A stretch of DNA of 64,000 nt from Patescibacteria group bacterium (GCA_028715505.1 JAQURS010000004.1:1-64000), one strand, 5' to 3'; shown: positions 53,922-64,000, counted from the stretch's first letter. A program made the numbers and translations. The notes: generated by a model from the letters alone, not told the origin.

Positions 53922-53927
53922 TATAAT
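53922..53927 (+). promoter_or_regulatory. hsp20 extended -10 box
   Basis: TGATATAAT contains a perfect TATAAT (53922-53927). It covers the first in-frame ATG (53926), so translation most likely begins at 53935, 7 nt after the box. Confidence 0.6.
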
Positions 53928-53934
53928 GCTCCCT

Positions 53935-54300
53935 ATGCAAGCGACATCGGATAGGGATTGGCTGATGACCCAGGAAGAGGGCCAGCTTTCGGTGGACGTG
54001 TTCCGGGATAAGGACATGTTGGTTATCCGTTCATTGGTGGCCGGCGTAGCTCCGGATGACTTGGACGTCTCGATTAGCAGCGACTTGCTGACGATTCGCG
54101 GCAAAAGGGAAAGAGAAAATAAGCTGGTTGACGAGGATACTTACTACCAAGAGTGCTATTGGGGTGCTTTCAGTCGCTCGATTGTCTTGCCTTATCACGT
54201 GGCGGCCGATTCGGCCGAGGCACAACTCAAAAATGGGGTCTTGGAAATCAGGATTCCCATCCAATCGGACGGTAAGCAGGTCAAGGTTAAATGGGGGTAG
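53935..54300 (+). CDS. Hsp20/alpha-crystallin small heat-shock protein, 121 aa
   Basis: The alpha-crystallin domain fills most of the protein (LSVDVFRDKDMLVIRSLVAG, then DDLDVSISSDLLTIRGKR) and ends with the conserved A...NGVL strand (AQLKNGVLEIRIP). The N-terminal arm is very short. It holds unfolding proteins in an aggregation-free state. No CIRCE lies before it, unlike clpP. The start is set by the -10 box described separately. Confidence 0.9.
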   Translation: MQATSDRDWLMTQEEGQLSVDVFRDKDMLVIRSLVAGVAPDDLDVSISSDLLTIRGKRERENKLVDEDTYYQECYWGAFSRSIVLPYHVAADSAEAQLKNGVLEIRIPIQSDGKQVKVKWG

Positions 54301-54340
54301 TTGAAAAGCATCATTTTGTCCATCGAACTTATTAACAAGC

Positions 54341-54363
54341 ACGCCCTCTGGGCGTTCTTTTTT
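54341..54363 (+). terminator. hsp20 terminator
   Basis: ACGCCC-TCT-GGGCGT followed by TCTTTTTTT. Confidence 0.85.
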
Positions 54364-54394
54364 AGGCTCAGCCATGCTATTATATGGGGGCCTT

Positions 54395-55150
54395 ATGCAG
54401 GAGGAATCCAAGGGCTTGAGATTGGTCTTAAAAACCCATTGGGAACGCCTCACGAAAAAGCAAAAAGCGTTTTTCGTCGTTTTTGTTTTGTGCGCGACGG
54501 GCGCTTTGGTTTTTTCGTACCTGAGCGTTAGGGACGGCATCTACGCGCCGTTTAAAGTTTCTTTGGAAGAGATACAAAAAAATAAAGATTTACTTAAGGA
54601 TCCCGAGGTTGAAGCGGAAAAGTTGGCCAAACGCGTTGATTCGGACGGCGATGGCCTTTCGGATTGGGATGAGGAGCATGTTTACCATACCTCGCCCTAC
54701 CTTCGGAGTACGGCCGGCGACAGCATGCCGGATAACGTTAAGATCGCCTTGGGTGAAAATCCGCTTTGCAAGCACGGCGAAGATTGCGAAGTGACCGGCG
54801 CCATGACGTTCAATCTGCCAAGTTCCACTTATCCAGGCGCGGACATGGTCGGCAGCAACGTGCAGGAGGATTTGGGAAGCATTTTGATGGGCAATACACA
54901 GGCAGGGCAGAATTTTCAAAATACGGCGAGCCAGGCTGGGGTTGATTTGAGCCTGGATAATCTCATACCGCGCGATCCGGCCATGCTCAGGCAGGCGCTT
55001 TTGCAAACCGGTAAAGTTAAACAGGCGGACCTGGACAAATTGACGGACGAGCAACTGCTCAAATATTTCGATGAAGCCAAAGCGGAAGTCGAAAAAAATA
55101 ACGCAAACCTGGCGGGGCAAGCCAGCTCAACACAAAAAAGTCAGCCGTAA
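54395..55150 (+). CDS. Membrane-anchored protein with DSDGDGLSD calcium loop, 251 aa
   Basis: A membrane anchor lies near residues 26-46 (FFVVFVLCATGALVFSYL). It is followed by DSDGDGLSDWDE, a thrombospondin type 3/EF-hand-like calcium loop, and a region with Cys pair (LCKHGEDC). The C-terminal helices are Gln/Lys-rich. The -10-like TGCTATTAT (54376-54383) overlaps the earlier ATG at 54374, so the ATG at 54395 is preferred. It directly precedes the giant exported protein and is probably co-transcribed with it. Confidence 0.75.
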   Translation: MQEESKGLRLVLKTHWERLTKKQKAFFVVFVLCATGALVFSYLSVRDGIYAPFKVSLEEIQKNKDLLKDPEVEAEKLAKRVDSDGDGLSDWDEEHVYHTSPYLRSTAGDSMPDNVKIALGENPLCKHGEDCEVTGAMTFNLPSSTYPGADMVGSNVQEDLGSILMGNTQAGQNFQNTASQAGVDLSLDNLIPRDPAMLRQALLQTGKVKQADLDKLTDEQLLKYFDEAKAEVEKNNANLAGQASSTQKSQP

Positions 55151-55153
55151 TTT

Positions 55154-58100
55154 ATGAAGTTTAAGGAAAGCTTGAAAATTATCGTTGCCGGTCTGGCGCT
55201 GCTTTCCTTTGGCGCGGCTTTGCTTTCTCCGGTCGCGCCGGCTTGGGCGCAAGCATACGCCGTACAAGATCCGGGGACTTCTCCGCCGTACGACGCCAAT
55301 CCCCAGAATTGCATAATCCAATTAACGACAGAGTATGGCGCCCCACAAGGCACGGCGCCTGGTCCTTTGATGACGAAGGATTACGCAAATATTCAAGCTC
55401 AATATTACGCTTGCTGGAACGCGGCCGCGGCTAAGCAGCAGGATTGGTGGTACCGTCGTGCCCAGTATTTAAAAAATCAATGGAGCATGCGTTTCATTAC
55501 TTCCATTTACGGAGGGTTGATAGACGCCATGGCCATGATTTCGCAACGCGTCGCCTATGAGGCCGCGAATGATTTGCTAACCGGCAATCCGGGAAACGAA
55601 CCCAGGTTTTGGAATTCTGATTTTAGCACCTGGCTCGAAAATGCCGGCATGGATGCCAGTAGTAAATTCCTTGATCGTTTGGACGTGGTGGTGGGGGATT
55701 GGACGTCCAGCCAAACGGCGACAGTCGATCCAAAGACAGGCAGGGTGATTCCAGGTCCTCGGTTTAGTTTTTGTAAGCCGCCCGATCCATACTCATTAAA
55801 ATTTTCATTGGGCGTCGGGGAAGTTGGTCGCATTGGGCCGGGCGCTTGTAACCTCAAAAAAGTTGCCGAAAATTTCCAAGCCATTGGGGATATGGTTAGT
55901 TCGGGCGAGGCACTTCAGTTGCACCGCCCGAGCGTGCAGTACGGAGCCAGTGACCTTTCGGTGGGGGTCGAAACCAATTCGCAATATTTTAATTATCTCA
56001 TAAACCAGCGAGCTGGTTTGTCTTTGAACCGCCAGGAAGATCGCGGATTAAGACCGGTTATGGATATCGTGAGCGGCAGAATTCAAGTTCCCACCGTGCT
56101 AGCGGAGCAAAGTTACAGGGATTTGAATCCTACCAGCATGGCTATCAGCTCCGAGGCAGAACAGCGGAGTGCTATTTTGGGCGCTTACTTCCAAGTTGGT
56201 TTGGAAAATATTCCGATGCTGGCTTTGCAGACTTTTTCGAATACTTTGATAGTCGGCATGTTGCATAAGTGGCTCGATCCAAAAGCGGGCGGAGGTTTGG
56301 ATAATAGCGCCAGTCCTCATCAAATCATTTTGACGGCTGAAACCTTAAAGAACGCCGATGCCACCGGTGAAGCGCAGGATTTATATGAGAGACAGGAATT
56401 CGCGAAATCTTTAGGCGATTATTTGATCCCGAACTTTGCGTCCACTGAAGATCAGGATATCGTGAGCGAACTCGTAACCTGCAATATTCCCCGCAAACGC
56501 TTTAATTGCGCCATGGACCAGGCCTTGGGCGTGGCCATTAACGTCGGCACGCGAGATGGCGCCTTAACCGTTGGCCGGGCTTCCGGGGTGGGCAGCCAGG
56601 GCGCTACTTTTAGCGTGGCCTCGCAAGCTTTGCATTCCGCTTGGGAATTGATTCCCGAGAGCGACATAAAAAACAATACCGATCCCACTTGCGCCCAGCG
56701 CGCTTATTGCGCCGGCAACTTAAAGAAGATGAGGCTGGCCCGCATCATTCCGATCGGATGGGAAATGGCGGCCAATTCTCCTTACAACATCAAACATAGC
56801 GGCAAGTACATAACCTTAGGCGAAGTAATCGGCGGGTTTTACGATTGTAACGATCAGGGCAAGATCGATAAGGAACATCCTTGGTGCCATCTGATCGATC
56901 CGAATTGGATACTTACGGCGCCCAAGTACCAGTGCCGGGCCAAGGGTTACGGCGACGCGATCCTGCCGGAAGTCGGAACCCGTCTAGAAGAGTGCGGTGA
57001 CATGGTTAGTTGCCTTAAATCGAATCAAAACGGCGAATGCGTCGGCGGTTTCGGCTACTGCTTGGCGGAAAGGCCGGTTTGGAAATTCGACGCCAAAGAA
57101 TGCGACGAGCAATTCGTGAGCTGTCGCACTTACCAATATTCCGGAGGACAAGTTTCCCTATTGCGCAATACGGAAGACAAGGGCAAATGTTCGTCAGAAA
57201 ATATTGGGTGCCAGTGGTACGCCACGAGCAGGTACGCGACCAGCACCGCCTCGCCGGACGGTTTATGGGTGGGGACTGCCACTAGCGGCCCCAGGGTTTA
57301 TTTGGATAAAGGCGTCCAGCCGTGTTCCTCGGAAGGCTGCACGAAGATGTTCCGGATAACCCCAAGCACTTCGACGACTACGGCCCAAAGCGTATTGAAC
57401 TTGGTTCAAAACGGATCATTTGAACAGGCCGACACGAGTAACCAAAACGGCAATATCGTCGTCACGGGCTTTCCGGGATGGACGCTGTTGCATAGCAACG
57501 AAGCGTGTCTGCCCTTTAAAGACCTGAGTTCTTCTTTGGCGGGTTCATCGGTCGATGGAAGCAGGGCCTTGAAGGCCTTTTGGCCAACCGGTTGCGCGGG
57601 ACCCCAGCTGGTTTATCAATATATTCCCATCGTAGGCGGCAGGAATTACGTTTTGAGTTTCAATATCCGCTCAGACCAGCCGACGAACAACGGTAGCCGT
57701 GTCCAATTCCAAAGCTTGGCCCAAGATGGGACTTACAAACCGATCTCTGATCAAGTTTCGACTTACGGGGATTGCGCTTGGGTTGGCAATGGTGGTTATA
57801 TTTCGTTCAATAAACAAGCCGGCAACGGTTGGTCCAAGATGGTTTGCCAGTTCGCCTCACCTCCTGGCGCTTCCAGGTTAGTGCTGGGCTTATTGGTCGC
57901 TCCCCAAAGTCAGGATGCTTTGGAGTTCGACGCGATTCAGTTGGAAGAAGGCGAAGTCGTGACGCCTTTCGTTGATGGCGTGGCCCAAGGCTTGGCCGAA
58001 ACTTATCTTAAGATCGCGCCCGACGAGTACCGTTGCACGGGCGACGATAAGACTGATAATCCGGCTTGCAAACGTTTTGCCCGCGTCTGCCGTCAAATCG

Positions 58101-61100
58101 ACGTCGGTTGCCAGGGCTATCAAGACGCGAACGATGTGACCGCCCCCGAAGTGCCGGCCATCCTTTCGTCCAAAGATTTGTGTCCGGCCATGTGCGCCGG
58201 CTACGGCGAGTATCGGAAACTGGCTTCAACTTTCGATTTGGTCAGGGATTCCGCGCACCCGGTTTTTGACGATCCCGAAGATGAGACTTCGGCTTATTTC
58301 ATACCTAACCTATCCGAACAGTGCGCCTTGGAAGACGTGGGCTGCGAACCGTTCACCAGCATGGAATCCGCCACGAGCACGGGCGAGAAGGTCGCGTATT
58401 TCAAAGACGTCAGGCTTTGCGAAAAACCGGGAGACCGTTCGGCCACTTATTACACCTGGGAAGGATCCGAGACTACGGGCTATCAACTTAAGACTTGGTC
58501 CCTGATCGCCAATACCCTTGATCCATCTCAAACAAATTCAAGCGCGCCCAAACTAGTTTTGAGGGGAGGCATGCTGGGTTACATAAAAGATCCGGCTTCG
58601 TGCAACGCGGACAGTTGGAAACTGGGATCGGATCCTGATTGCCGTCAGTTCTACGGGGTGGGCGGACAAGTGTATTATGTCTTTTATTCTCAGACCGTTT
58701 CTTCGGACGCGGCCTGCACCAATTACCGCAAAGACGATTCGACGGAAGCCGATTGTACCAAGACGGGCGGATCGTTCGTGGATGCCAGCAAATCCTGCAC
58801 TTACCAAGCATTGCCTTCGGAAAGTTTGACGTGTTCGGAAGTGGCCGGCGGATGTCGGGCCTACATGGGCCCGACCGGCCGCAACGCGGTCAACGTGTTT
58901 AGAGACACGTTCGCCACCGGCACGCAGATTTCTTTTGACAAACAGCAAGGCAGCAACACCACGCTGCAGTATTCCAACGAGTCGATATTGGTCGGAGATA
59001 AATCCCTCAAACTCGAAGCGCCGGCCGGCCAGAGCATCGACGCGACTTTGAAGTTGGCGATCAATACGACCAGCTCGCTCATGCGTATCTCATTCTGGGC
59101 GAAAGCCAACGCTCCCAAGAGCTCGGCTGATCAGCCAGCCAAAATCATGGTGGACGGAGTTGAGATTGGAACCTTCTTCCCGGACATCAATTGGTCGCGT
59201 TTCGAAGTCGGCCCATTCATGGCTAAGAACAATCCGACGCTGATCGAAATCGTCGCGCCCGCCAAAGCCGGCCAGGCCTCAAACGTCATTTATATTGATA
59301 CGTTCAGCGTGGACCAGCTTAATGACATCCGATTCGTGCGTAAAAACCATTGGGCCGTTCCGGTGGCTTGCGATTCGACGCCCGAAGGCGTGCCCGAGCC
59401 GCGTTACATGGTGGGTTGCCGGGAATACAACGATCGTAACAGTAACAGCGTCTTTGTCCGGAATTTCGGAAGCCTTTGCCGCGACGAGGCCATAGGCTGC
59501 AGCGCTTTCATCGACACCAACGACAAAGGCCAGCCTTATCCTGAAACCAAAACCGTCAAAGGCACGCCCTTGCCAATGGATTTTAATTTGAACACTTACG
59601 CCAAGCATGGCGCCGCTAAAATTTACGAAGAACAATTCTTTGGCGATTGGTCGGCCACCAGCCGGGGATACAGGTATTATTACGCCATCGACGACGCGCG
59701 CGGCCGGTGCGATTCCAGCCAAGCCTCGTGCCGGGCTTACGGCAAGCCGATATTCCAACAAGACCGTTTGCAGCTGGCTACCACGACCCATATTGTCAGC
59801 CCGTCCGAAACCGCGCTCTACAAATCGCAAAATAAAGTTTACGGATTTGAGACGACCCTTCTTAAAGACGACTGGGGTAAGTACCTGAAGGATAACGGGG
59901 AAAATGATCTGGCTTGCAGCAAAGACGAACTTTTCTGCGACCAATTCCAAAGCGGTAACGTCACCGAATATTTCCGTGATCCGGGCGTCCAGACGTGCAA
60001 ATGGAGCAAGGCGAAGAAGCTCAAGAAAAATGACGCGTACGGCATACCGTCCGACGGCGAATATTCCGGCTGGTTCCGCGAGAACACTGATATTCCTTGT
60101 TACGGATCCTACTTGGCCGCCGGCAACAATTACCTTATCCAATATTCCGGGGAGAAGGATTACGCCGGTTGGGGCGGGAAGTGCCCGACGGAACAGAGCG
60201 AGTGCACCGAGTTGGTCGATCCTAACGATACCTCCGATACGACCCATCCGGCTGGCCGCTCGTATTACGTGATTAACGGGCCAAAACTTGATAAATCTTC
60301 TTGCGGTGGCACGGCTGACCCGCTTTCGGGCTGCATTCTTTTCCAGGACAAGGGGATAGGCACGCTCGAAGCGAGCAGCCAGGCGACTTATTCAAAGATC
60401 ATGAAAGAGAAGGGCGCTTCTCAGGTGCCGCTCAACTGCGAAACTGATCCTGAAAACGAGTATTGCAAATCCGCCCGTAAATGCACGGCGCTTTCCCCAA
60501 GATATAACGACAACTTCACGGTCGATCCTGGCGACACAGTGGGCGCGGAGCAAAACCAATCCGGTTTCTACAAAGACTGGGTCAAGTCGCTCAAAGAGAG
60601 CAAACTGGAGGGTAAAGTGTGCGTCCAAGATTCGGATTGCCAGTCGGAGGTTAAGATTGTTTCCCGCTTGGGCAAGCAATTGACGTTGGGCTACATCGAG
60701 GGCAAGTGCCCACCGAGCAGCAACGACGCCAACGTCGTGTTAAAGGTTAAGATGGACCGCGAATGCGCCCGTTGGATGGGCTGCAGGACGGGCGAAACGG
60801 TTTTTGACTCCGGACAAAACAAGTTCGTCACCCAGTGCACGGAGATGAACATCTGCGAACAAAACGGTTCGCGTAACGAAGATATCTTCTGCAGTAAGTT
60901 CACGGATCGTTACTACGAGGATCTTCTGTCTTACGGCCAGTATATAGACGCCCAAAGTTACAGCGGACGTGACGTGGGTTTCGGCAAGATGGATTATTCG
61001 GGTTTGATTTCACCCGACCATTATCTCGCGGCCGATATCAAGCCCAGGGCGGTCGGTTACGACTTGCTTAAAGGGTCAAAGTCCGGCGACCGTTACATTT

Positions 61101-64000
61101 ACGACCAACGCGCCGTGGCCGAAGTTTCGGAAAATGACCTAAATATCGAGACTGGAATCAAAGATCCCAACTTCAATGTTTCGGGTTTGGAGTTGTGTAA
61201 AGACAAGAGGACCGGCCGCGTGGGCTATCTGGCTGATCAGCTTTGCATCCTGCCGATCTCAGAACCGACTTCGCTCATGTTGGTTGCCGGACAGGAAACC
61301 CAGGATACGTCCAGCGACGTGGCTCAAATTTACAAGGCTTTCGAAATAAACAACGCGGGTGGCGGGAACAACCTTCTCCAGAGCGCCATGCCTTCTCCGG
61401 AGTGCCAAGTTTATCCCGAGGAAAATTCTCCGTTGCCAAATCAGTACGTGGCGGAATGGAACATTAATGCTAATCCGCCCAGCCCAAAGAGGATGGCTGA
61501 GGGATACGATAACGCCTCGGCTTGCGTTTACGGCGAGGACTGCTCATGTTCTTACCGCAAGGTGCGTTATTCGGGCGGTCAGAAATATTACGCTTTAGAC
61601 GGCGCCGCTCCGGCCGTTGGCGTTTGCATGGGCGGTGATTTGGACGGCCAAGCTTGCGTCCCGGGAGGTTACGTGGCGGTGGGCGAAAAGAACAAGGTTA
61701 TCGCGAATTCAAACATAACGGATACGTGTAAAGGAGGAGTGTGCCAGACTATTCAAGACGTGGTCTCGGTCTTCGGCAAGTACGGTTATTGTTTGGAACG
61801 TGATTTGACCAGGATAAGCAGCGCCGCCCAGATCATGGCGCCTTGCCTGACTTGGAGTCCTATGTCTGTTTTGGGCGGCAAGTTCGACGTTACCCATCGT
61901 TCGCCGACGGCCGGTTACCAACCGCCGCAAGGCATGGGCGAATATTATTGTTCGAGCGGAGCTAACGTCCAAAAGCTCATTACTCCGAGCGTGACCACGG
62001 CCTACGTGGGCGGCTACATCAAACATTGGGCAAACGAAAATTTCATCGCCCCGGGATATCTGCAGCAGTTCGCTTTTTCCAGGCCGGATGTTTGGTATAA
62101 CAAACAATCAAATAATTACAGCAACAAATTTATAGATGGCAGCGATAATAAATATAGCAGCACTAAGTTGGATGAAACGGCAGCCACGCACACCCGCATG
62201 GTCGGGGATGAAACTAAGAACTTACGTTTCACTTGCCGCCGGGCTTCGGTTTGCGAGGGGTTCAAGTACCTTAACGATGATATAAGTGAAGATTGTAACG
62301 GCGACGCCGCCAACAGGACAGCCGCTTTTGGAAAATGCGAAGGGGCTTCAGATAAATTGGGTCTTTGGATCACTACCGGGGGCGGCCTGAGTCGTTCGTA
62401 TCTTGAATATTTCATTCCTTACAGGCCGAGCTTTGAAAGCCTGCAATACGACGCTTTGCGTCCGGACGCCAAATACTTTGATTATAGGTTTGGTCTCTTT
62501 AGGCTTAGCCTCCATCCTAATGCCATCGGGTCGGCTTGTTTGTGGAATCCCAAATGGTTTGGTTTAGATTACCCAGTGGTCAGCCAGGATAAGAAAACTG
62601 ACTTCTCATGTTCCGAGTTCTTGTCGCAAGTGCAAAACCTATCCAGCCAGATTTACCAAACCGCCAATCAAAACTTCCCGTTAATTTTGGACCGCGGATC
62701 GGAGAAATTGCTGGCGGACACGCAGGGAGTCCCGTATAGGCTTGGTTGTCTCGGTAATAACGTCGGCTCAGCCTGCTACTTTAAATATTGGCAAATCGGC
62801 TTTAACGACCAGGATCAGAAAGAGTTCAATTGGATAGACGCCGGCGGGTACAAGGATACGCCTGAGAGCTTCAGATGGGAGAAGGTTTATCAGCTATGGT
62901 ACGGCCAGCAGTGCAGCGCCAGTCATCCGTATTTCGCGATTAGGGCCGTGTTCCAAAACGTTAATCCGGCCGAAAATGTGCTCGAACCGGACGAAGCGCG
63001 CCAAACTAAACTTTCCGGTCCTTGGCAGTTCATAGGCTTCTGGGTGACTACGTGCATGCCGAACCAGGTATTAAATGACCCGGGCAACATGTATTTGCAG
63101 ATGGATATGGTCAAGGCGGACGTCTGCAAGGAGGTTTCGCAAGTCGTCGCGCCGTACACACGTGAGAACGCCGCTTTCGCGGACAGGGTTTGGGCCCAAG
63201 GAAGGTTCATGCTGCCGGTTTTGGGCATCCAATACAATTCGCCCAACGAACCGTTTGGTTCTGCCTTGGCCACTCGGCAGATTGGTAATGATCCCATGCT
63301 CATGGGAGCTTCGACGCCGCTTTCCGGTGATTATCTCAAATCTCCAACCTTCGTCGATTCAGGGTTGACCATGCAGAGCATCTTCAATGATCGGCAGAAC
63401 TCGTGGATGCCGTTGTCTAACTTATTCGCCAGGATTTATAAGGTTTACCGTTGGTCTCCTTACACCGTGAACGCGGGAGATTGGGCCTGTATCAAAGGCG
63501 ACAAAATGGCCAATAAATGTACTCCGGGTTCCAATACCTTCCAGGGATTATTGGATTGCGGCGATTATGCCACTTGTTCCGACGAACTGGATACGGATTT
63601 GATTAACCAGGACTGGCGATGCAATGCCCTGTCGGGCGTTAACCGTGGATTGAGCTGTGGTACGACCAATAACTGGCAGATACCCACTAGGAATTCAGAT
63701 CCGATTTGCCATAACGCGGCGGTCTACGCCCGTCTTGATCCGGCTAGTAATACCCGCGTCGAAAAATGCAGTGAACAGGACACGTCCTCTTGTATTTTAG
63801 CCAATCCGGGATGCAAACCGGCCGACAATGCTCATCCGAGTTTGTTGAGCTACACGATAAATACTAAAGGTTATGATCCTAATAACAAGGACTTTATTGT
63901 TTATTTCAAGCCTCACGTTTGTCAAAACAATTCATTCTACGCCGAACCGACTTTAGAAAAGAATAATGGGTTATATGTCGTGAATGCCAATTGGTCGGAC
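55154..64000 (+). CDS. Giant exported Cys-rich protein, at least 2,949 aa (cut by the window edge)
   Basis: The frame stays open for 2,949 codons to the right edge. A signal peptide (MKFKESLKIIVAGLALLSFG..., cleavage after AWA near residue 33) directs export. Cysteine is frequent, often as Cys-x5-6-Cys followed by Tyr or Phe. Two jelly-roll-like modules resemble CBM4/9-type carbohydrate-binding domains (QNGSFEQ...GFPGWTLL and later GDKSLKLEAPAGQSI). No catalytic motif was noticed. It starts 3 bp after the calcium-loop gene without a Shine-Dalgarno site. It is likely a disulfide-stabilised surface fibre or adhesin; this is inference from architecture. Confidence 0.8.
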   Translation, partial: MKFKESLKIIVAGLALLSFGAALLSPVAPAWAQAYAVQDPGTSPPYDANPQNCIIQLTTEYGAPQGTAPGPLMTKDYANIQAQYYACWNAAAAKQQDWWYRRAQYLKNQWSMRFITSIYGGLIDAMAMISQRVAYEAANDLLTGNPGNEPRFWNSDFSTWLENAGMDASSKFLDRLDVVVGDWTSSQTATVDPKTGRVIPGPRFSFCKPPDPYSLKFSLGVGEVGRIGPGACNLKKVAENFQAIGDMVSSGEALQLHRPSVQYGASDLSVGVETNSQYFNYLINQRAGLSLNRQEDRGLRPVMDIVSGRIQVPTVLAEQSYRDLNPTSMAISSEAEQRSAILGAYFQVGLENIPMLALQTFSNTLIVGMLHKWLDPKAGGGLDNSASPHQIILTAETLKNADATGEAQDLYERQEFAKSLGDYLIPNFASTEDQDIVSELVTCNIPRKRFNCAMDQALGVAINVGTRDGALTVGRASGVGSQGATFSVASQALHSAWELIPESDIKNNTDPTCAQRAYCAGNLKKMRLARIIPIGWEMAANSPYNIKHSGKYITLGEVIGGFYDCNDQGKIDKEHPWCHLIDPNWILTAPKYQCRAKGYGDAILPEVGTRLEECGDMVSCLKSNQNGECVGGFGYCLAERPVWKFDAKECDEQFVSCRTYQYSGGQVSLLRNTEDKGKCSSENIGCQWYATSRYATSTASPDGLWVGTATSGPRVYLDKGVQPCSSEGCTKMFRITPSTSTTTAQSVLNLVQNGSFEQADTSNQNGNIVVTGFPGWTLLHSNEACLPFKDLSSSLAGSSVDGSRALKAFWPTGCAGPQLVYQYIPIVGGRNYVLSFNIRSDQPTNNGSRVQFQSLAQDGTYKPISDQVSTYGDCAWVGNGGYISFNKQAGNGWSKMVCQFASPPGASRLVLGLLVAPQSQDALEFDAIQLEEGEVVTPFVDGVAQGLAETYLKIAPDEYRCTGDDKTDNPACKRFARVCRQIDVGCQGYQDANDVTAPEVPAILSSKDLCPAMCAGYGEYRKLASTFDLVRDSAHPVFDDPEDETSAYFIPNLSEQCALEDVGCEPFTSMESATSTGEKVAYFKDVRLCEKPGDRSATYYTWEGSETTGYQLKTWSLIANTLDPSQTNSSAPKLVLRGGMLGYIKDPASCNADSWKLGSDPDCRQFYGVGGQVYYVFYSQTVSSDAACTNYRKDDSTEADCTKTGGSFVDASKSCTYQALPSESLTCSEVAGGCRAYMGPTGRNAVNVFRDTFATGTQISFDKQQGSNTTLQYSNESILVGDKSLKLEAPAGQSIDATLKLAINTTSSLMRISFWAKANAPKSSADQPAKIMVDGVEIGTFFPDINWSRFEVGPFMAKNNPTLIEIVAPAKAGQASNVIYIDTFSVDQLNDIRFVRKNHWAVPVACDSTPEGVPEPRYMVGCREYNDRNSNSVFVRNFGSLCRDEAIGCSAFIDTNDKGQPYPETKTVKGTPLPMDFNLNTYAKHGAAKIYEEQFFGDWSATSRGYRYYYAIDDARGRCDSSQASCRAYGKPIFQQDRLQLATTTHIVSPSETALYKSQNKVYGFETTLLKDDWGKYLKDNGENDLACSKDELFCDQFQSGNVTEYFRDPGVQTCKWSKAKKLKKNDAYGIPSDGEYSGWFRENTDIPCYGSYLAAGNNYLIQYSGEKDYAGWGGKCPTEQSECTELVDPNDTSDTTHPAGRSYYVINGPKLDKSSCGGTADPLSGCILFQDKGIGTLEASSQATYSKIMKEKGASQVPLNCETDPENEYCKSARKCTALSPRYNDNFTVDPGDTVGAEQNQSGFYKDWVKSLKESKLEGKVCVQDSDCQSEVKIVSRLGKQLTLGYIEGKCPPSSNDANVVLKVKMDRECARWMGCRTGETVFDSGQNKFVTQCTEMNICEQNGSRNEDIFCSKFTDRYYEDLLSYGQYIDAQSYSGRDVGFGKMDYSGLISPDHYLAADIKPRAVGYDLLKGSKSGDRYIYDQRAVAEVSENDLNIETGIKDPNFNVSGLELCKDKRTGRVGYLADQLCILPISEPTSLMLVAGQETQDTSSDVAQIYKAFEINNAGGGNNLLQSAMPSPECQVYPEENSPLPNQYVAEWNINANPPSPKRMAEGYDNASACVYGEDCSCSYRKVRYSGGQKYYALDGAAPAVGVCMGGDLDGQACVPGGYVAVGEKNKVIANSNITDTCKGGVCQTIQDVVSVFGKYGYCLERDLTRISSAAQIMAPCLTWSPMSVLGGKFDVTHRSPTAGYQPPQGMGEYYCSSGANVQKLITPSVTTAYVGGYIKHWANENFIAPGYLQQFAFSRPDVWYNKQSNNYSNKFIDGSDNKYSSTKLDETAATHTRMVGDETKNLRFTCRRASVCEGFKYLNDDISEDCNGDAANRTAAFGKCEGASDKLGLWITTGGGLSRSYLEYFIPYRPSFESLQYDALRPDAKYFDYRFGLFRLSLHPNAIGSACLWNPKWFGLDYPVVSQDKKTDFSCSEFLSQVQNLSSQIYQTANQNFPLILDRGSEKLLADTQGVPYRLGCLGNNVGSACYFKYWQIGFNDQDQKEFNWIDAGGYKDTPESFRWEKVYQLWYGQQCSASHPYFAIRAVFQNVNPAENVLEPDEARQTKLSGPWQFIGFWVTTCMPNQVLNDPGNMYLQMDMVKADVCKEVSQVVAPYTRENAAFADRVWAQGRFMLPVLGIQYNSPNEPFGSALATRQIGNDPMLMGASTPLSGDYLKSPTFVDSGLTMQSIFNDRQNSWMPLSNLFARIYKVYRWSPYTVNAGDWACIKGDKMANKCTPGSNTFQGLLDCGDYATCSDELDTDLINQDWRCNALSGVNRGLSCGTTNNWQIPTRNSDPICHNAAVYARLDPASNTRVEKCSEQDTSSCILANPGCKPADNAHPSLLSYTINTKGYDPNNKDFIVYFKPHVCQNNSFYAEPTLEKNNGLYVVNANWSD

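Overview
The window looks like chromosomal DNA of a Patescibacteria (CPR) bacterium, most likely of the Parcubacteria group; this is inferred from gene content and not from any search. Pointers are the two TrmB-type regulators, the shortened SMC, many small unrecognised proteins, a giant Cys-rich secreted protein beside a VanW protein and a DSDGDGLSD calcium-loop protein, and the rarity of Shine-Dalgarno sites in front of core genes. TGA is used as a stop codon, so the code is the standard bacterial one.

Layout. 0-7.3 kb is accessory: the 5' end of efp, several small unrecognised genes, two TrmB-like regulators each divergent from an operon with small proteins (one carries a radical SAM enzyme plus a repeat-containing peptide), tRNA-Gly(GCC) and a membrane metallophosphoesterase. 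7.3-16.3 kb holds a carbonic-anhydrase-like protein, an RRM protein, leuS-trxB, glmS, a cation/Ca2+ exchanger and a DEAD-box helicase. 16.3-20.4 kb is a leftward run of envelope and hypothetical genes. 20.6-29.3 kb carries comEC, an M23-peptidase lipoprotein with a structured leader, recA, ftsK and a RodZ-like protein. 29.25-32.1 kb is rich in structured, promoter-equipped non-coding sequence around one unknown 440-residue gene and a 59-residue basic protein. 32.2-45.1 kb is the core block rpoB-rpoC, yebC-ruvC, an MBL-fold protein, a small membrane protein and gyrA. 45.2-55.1 kb holds clpP under a CIRCE operator, a DHH phosphoesterase, two tandem paralogs, rbfA, smc, a putative small RNA, a VanW protein, Hsp20 and a calcium-loop protein. 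From 55,154 to the right edge one open reading frame of at least 2,949 codons encodes a giant exported Cys-rich protein.

How it works together. The core genes serve translation (EF-P, LeuRS, YebC, RbfA), transcription (RpoBC), DNA maintenance (RecA, RuvC, FtsK, GyrA, SMC), proteostasis (ClpP, Hsp20) and envelope building (GlmS, VanW, RodZ-like). Promoters fit TTGACA-17-TATAAT well. Many first genes of transcripts start 6-11 nt after the -10 box, so their mRNAs are probably leaderless. Strong Shine-Dalgarno sites occur almost only before accessory genes.

The best candidates for something undescribed are: the radical SAM enzyme with a 3 x 14-residue repeat peptide and a divergent TrmB regulator (3.8-6.2 kb); the cluster of structured RNA candidates at 29.25-32.1 kb and the one at 51.5-51.8 kb; and a 75-bp palindromic repeat inserted in frame in leuS. 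No function or RNA family was confirmed by a search.
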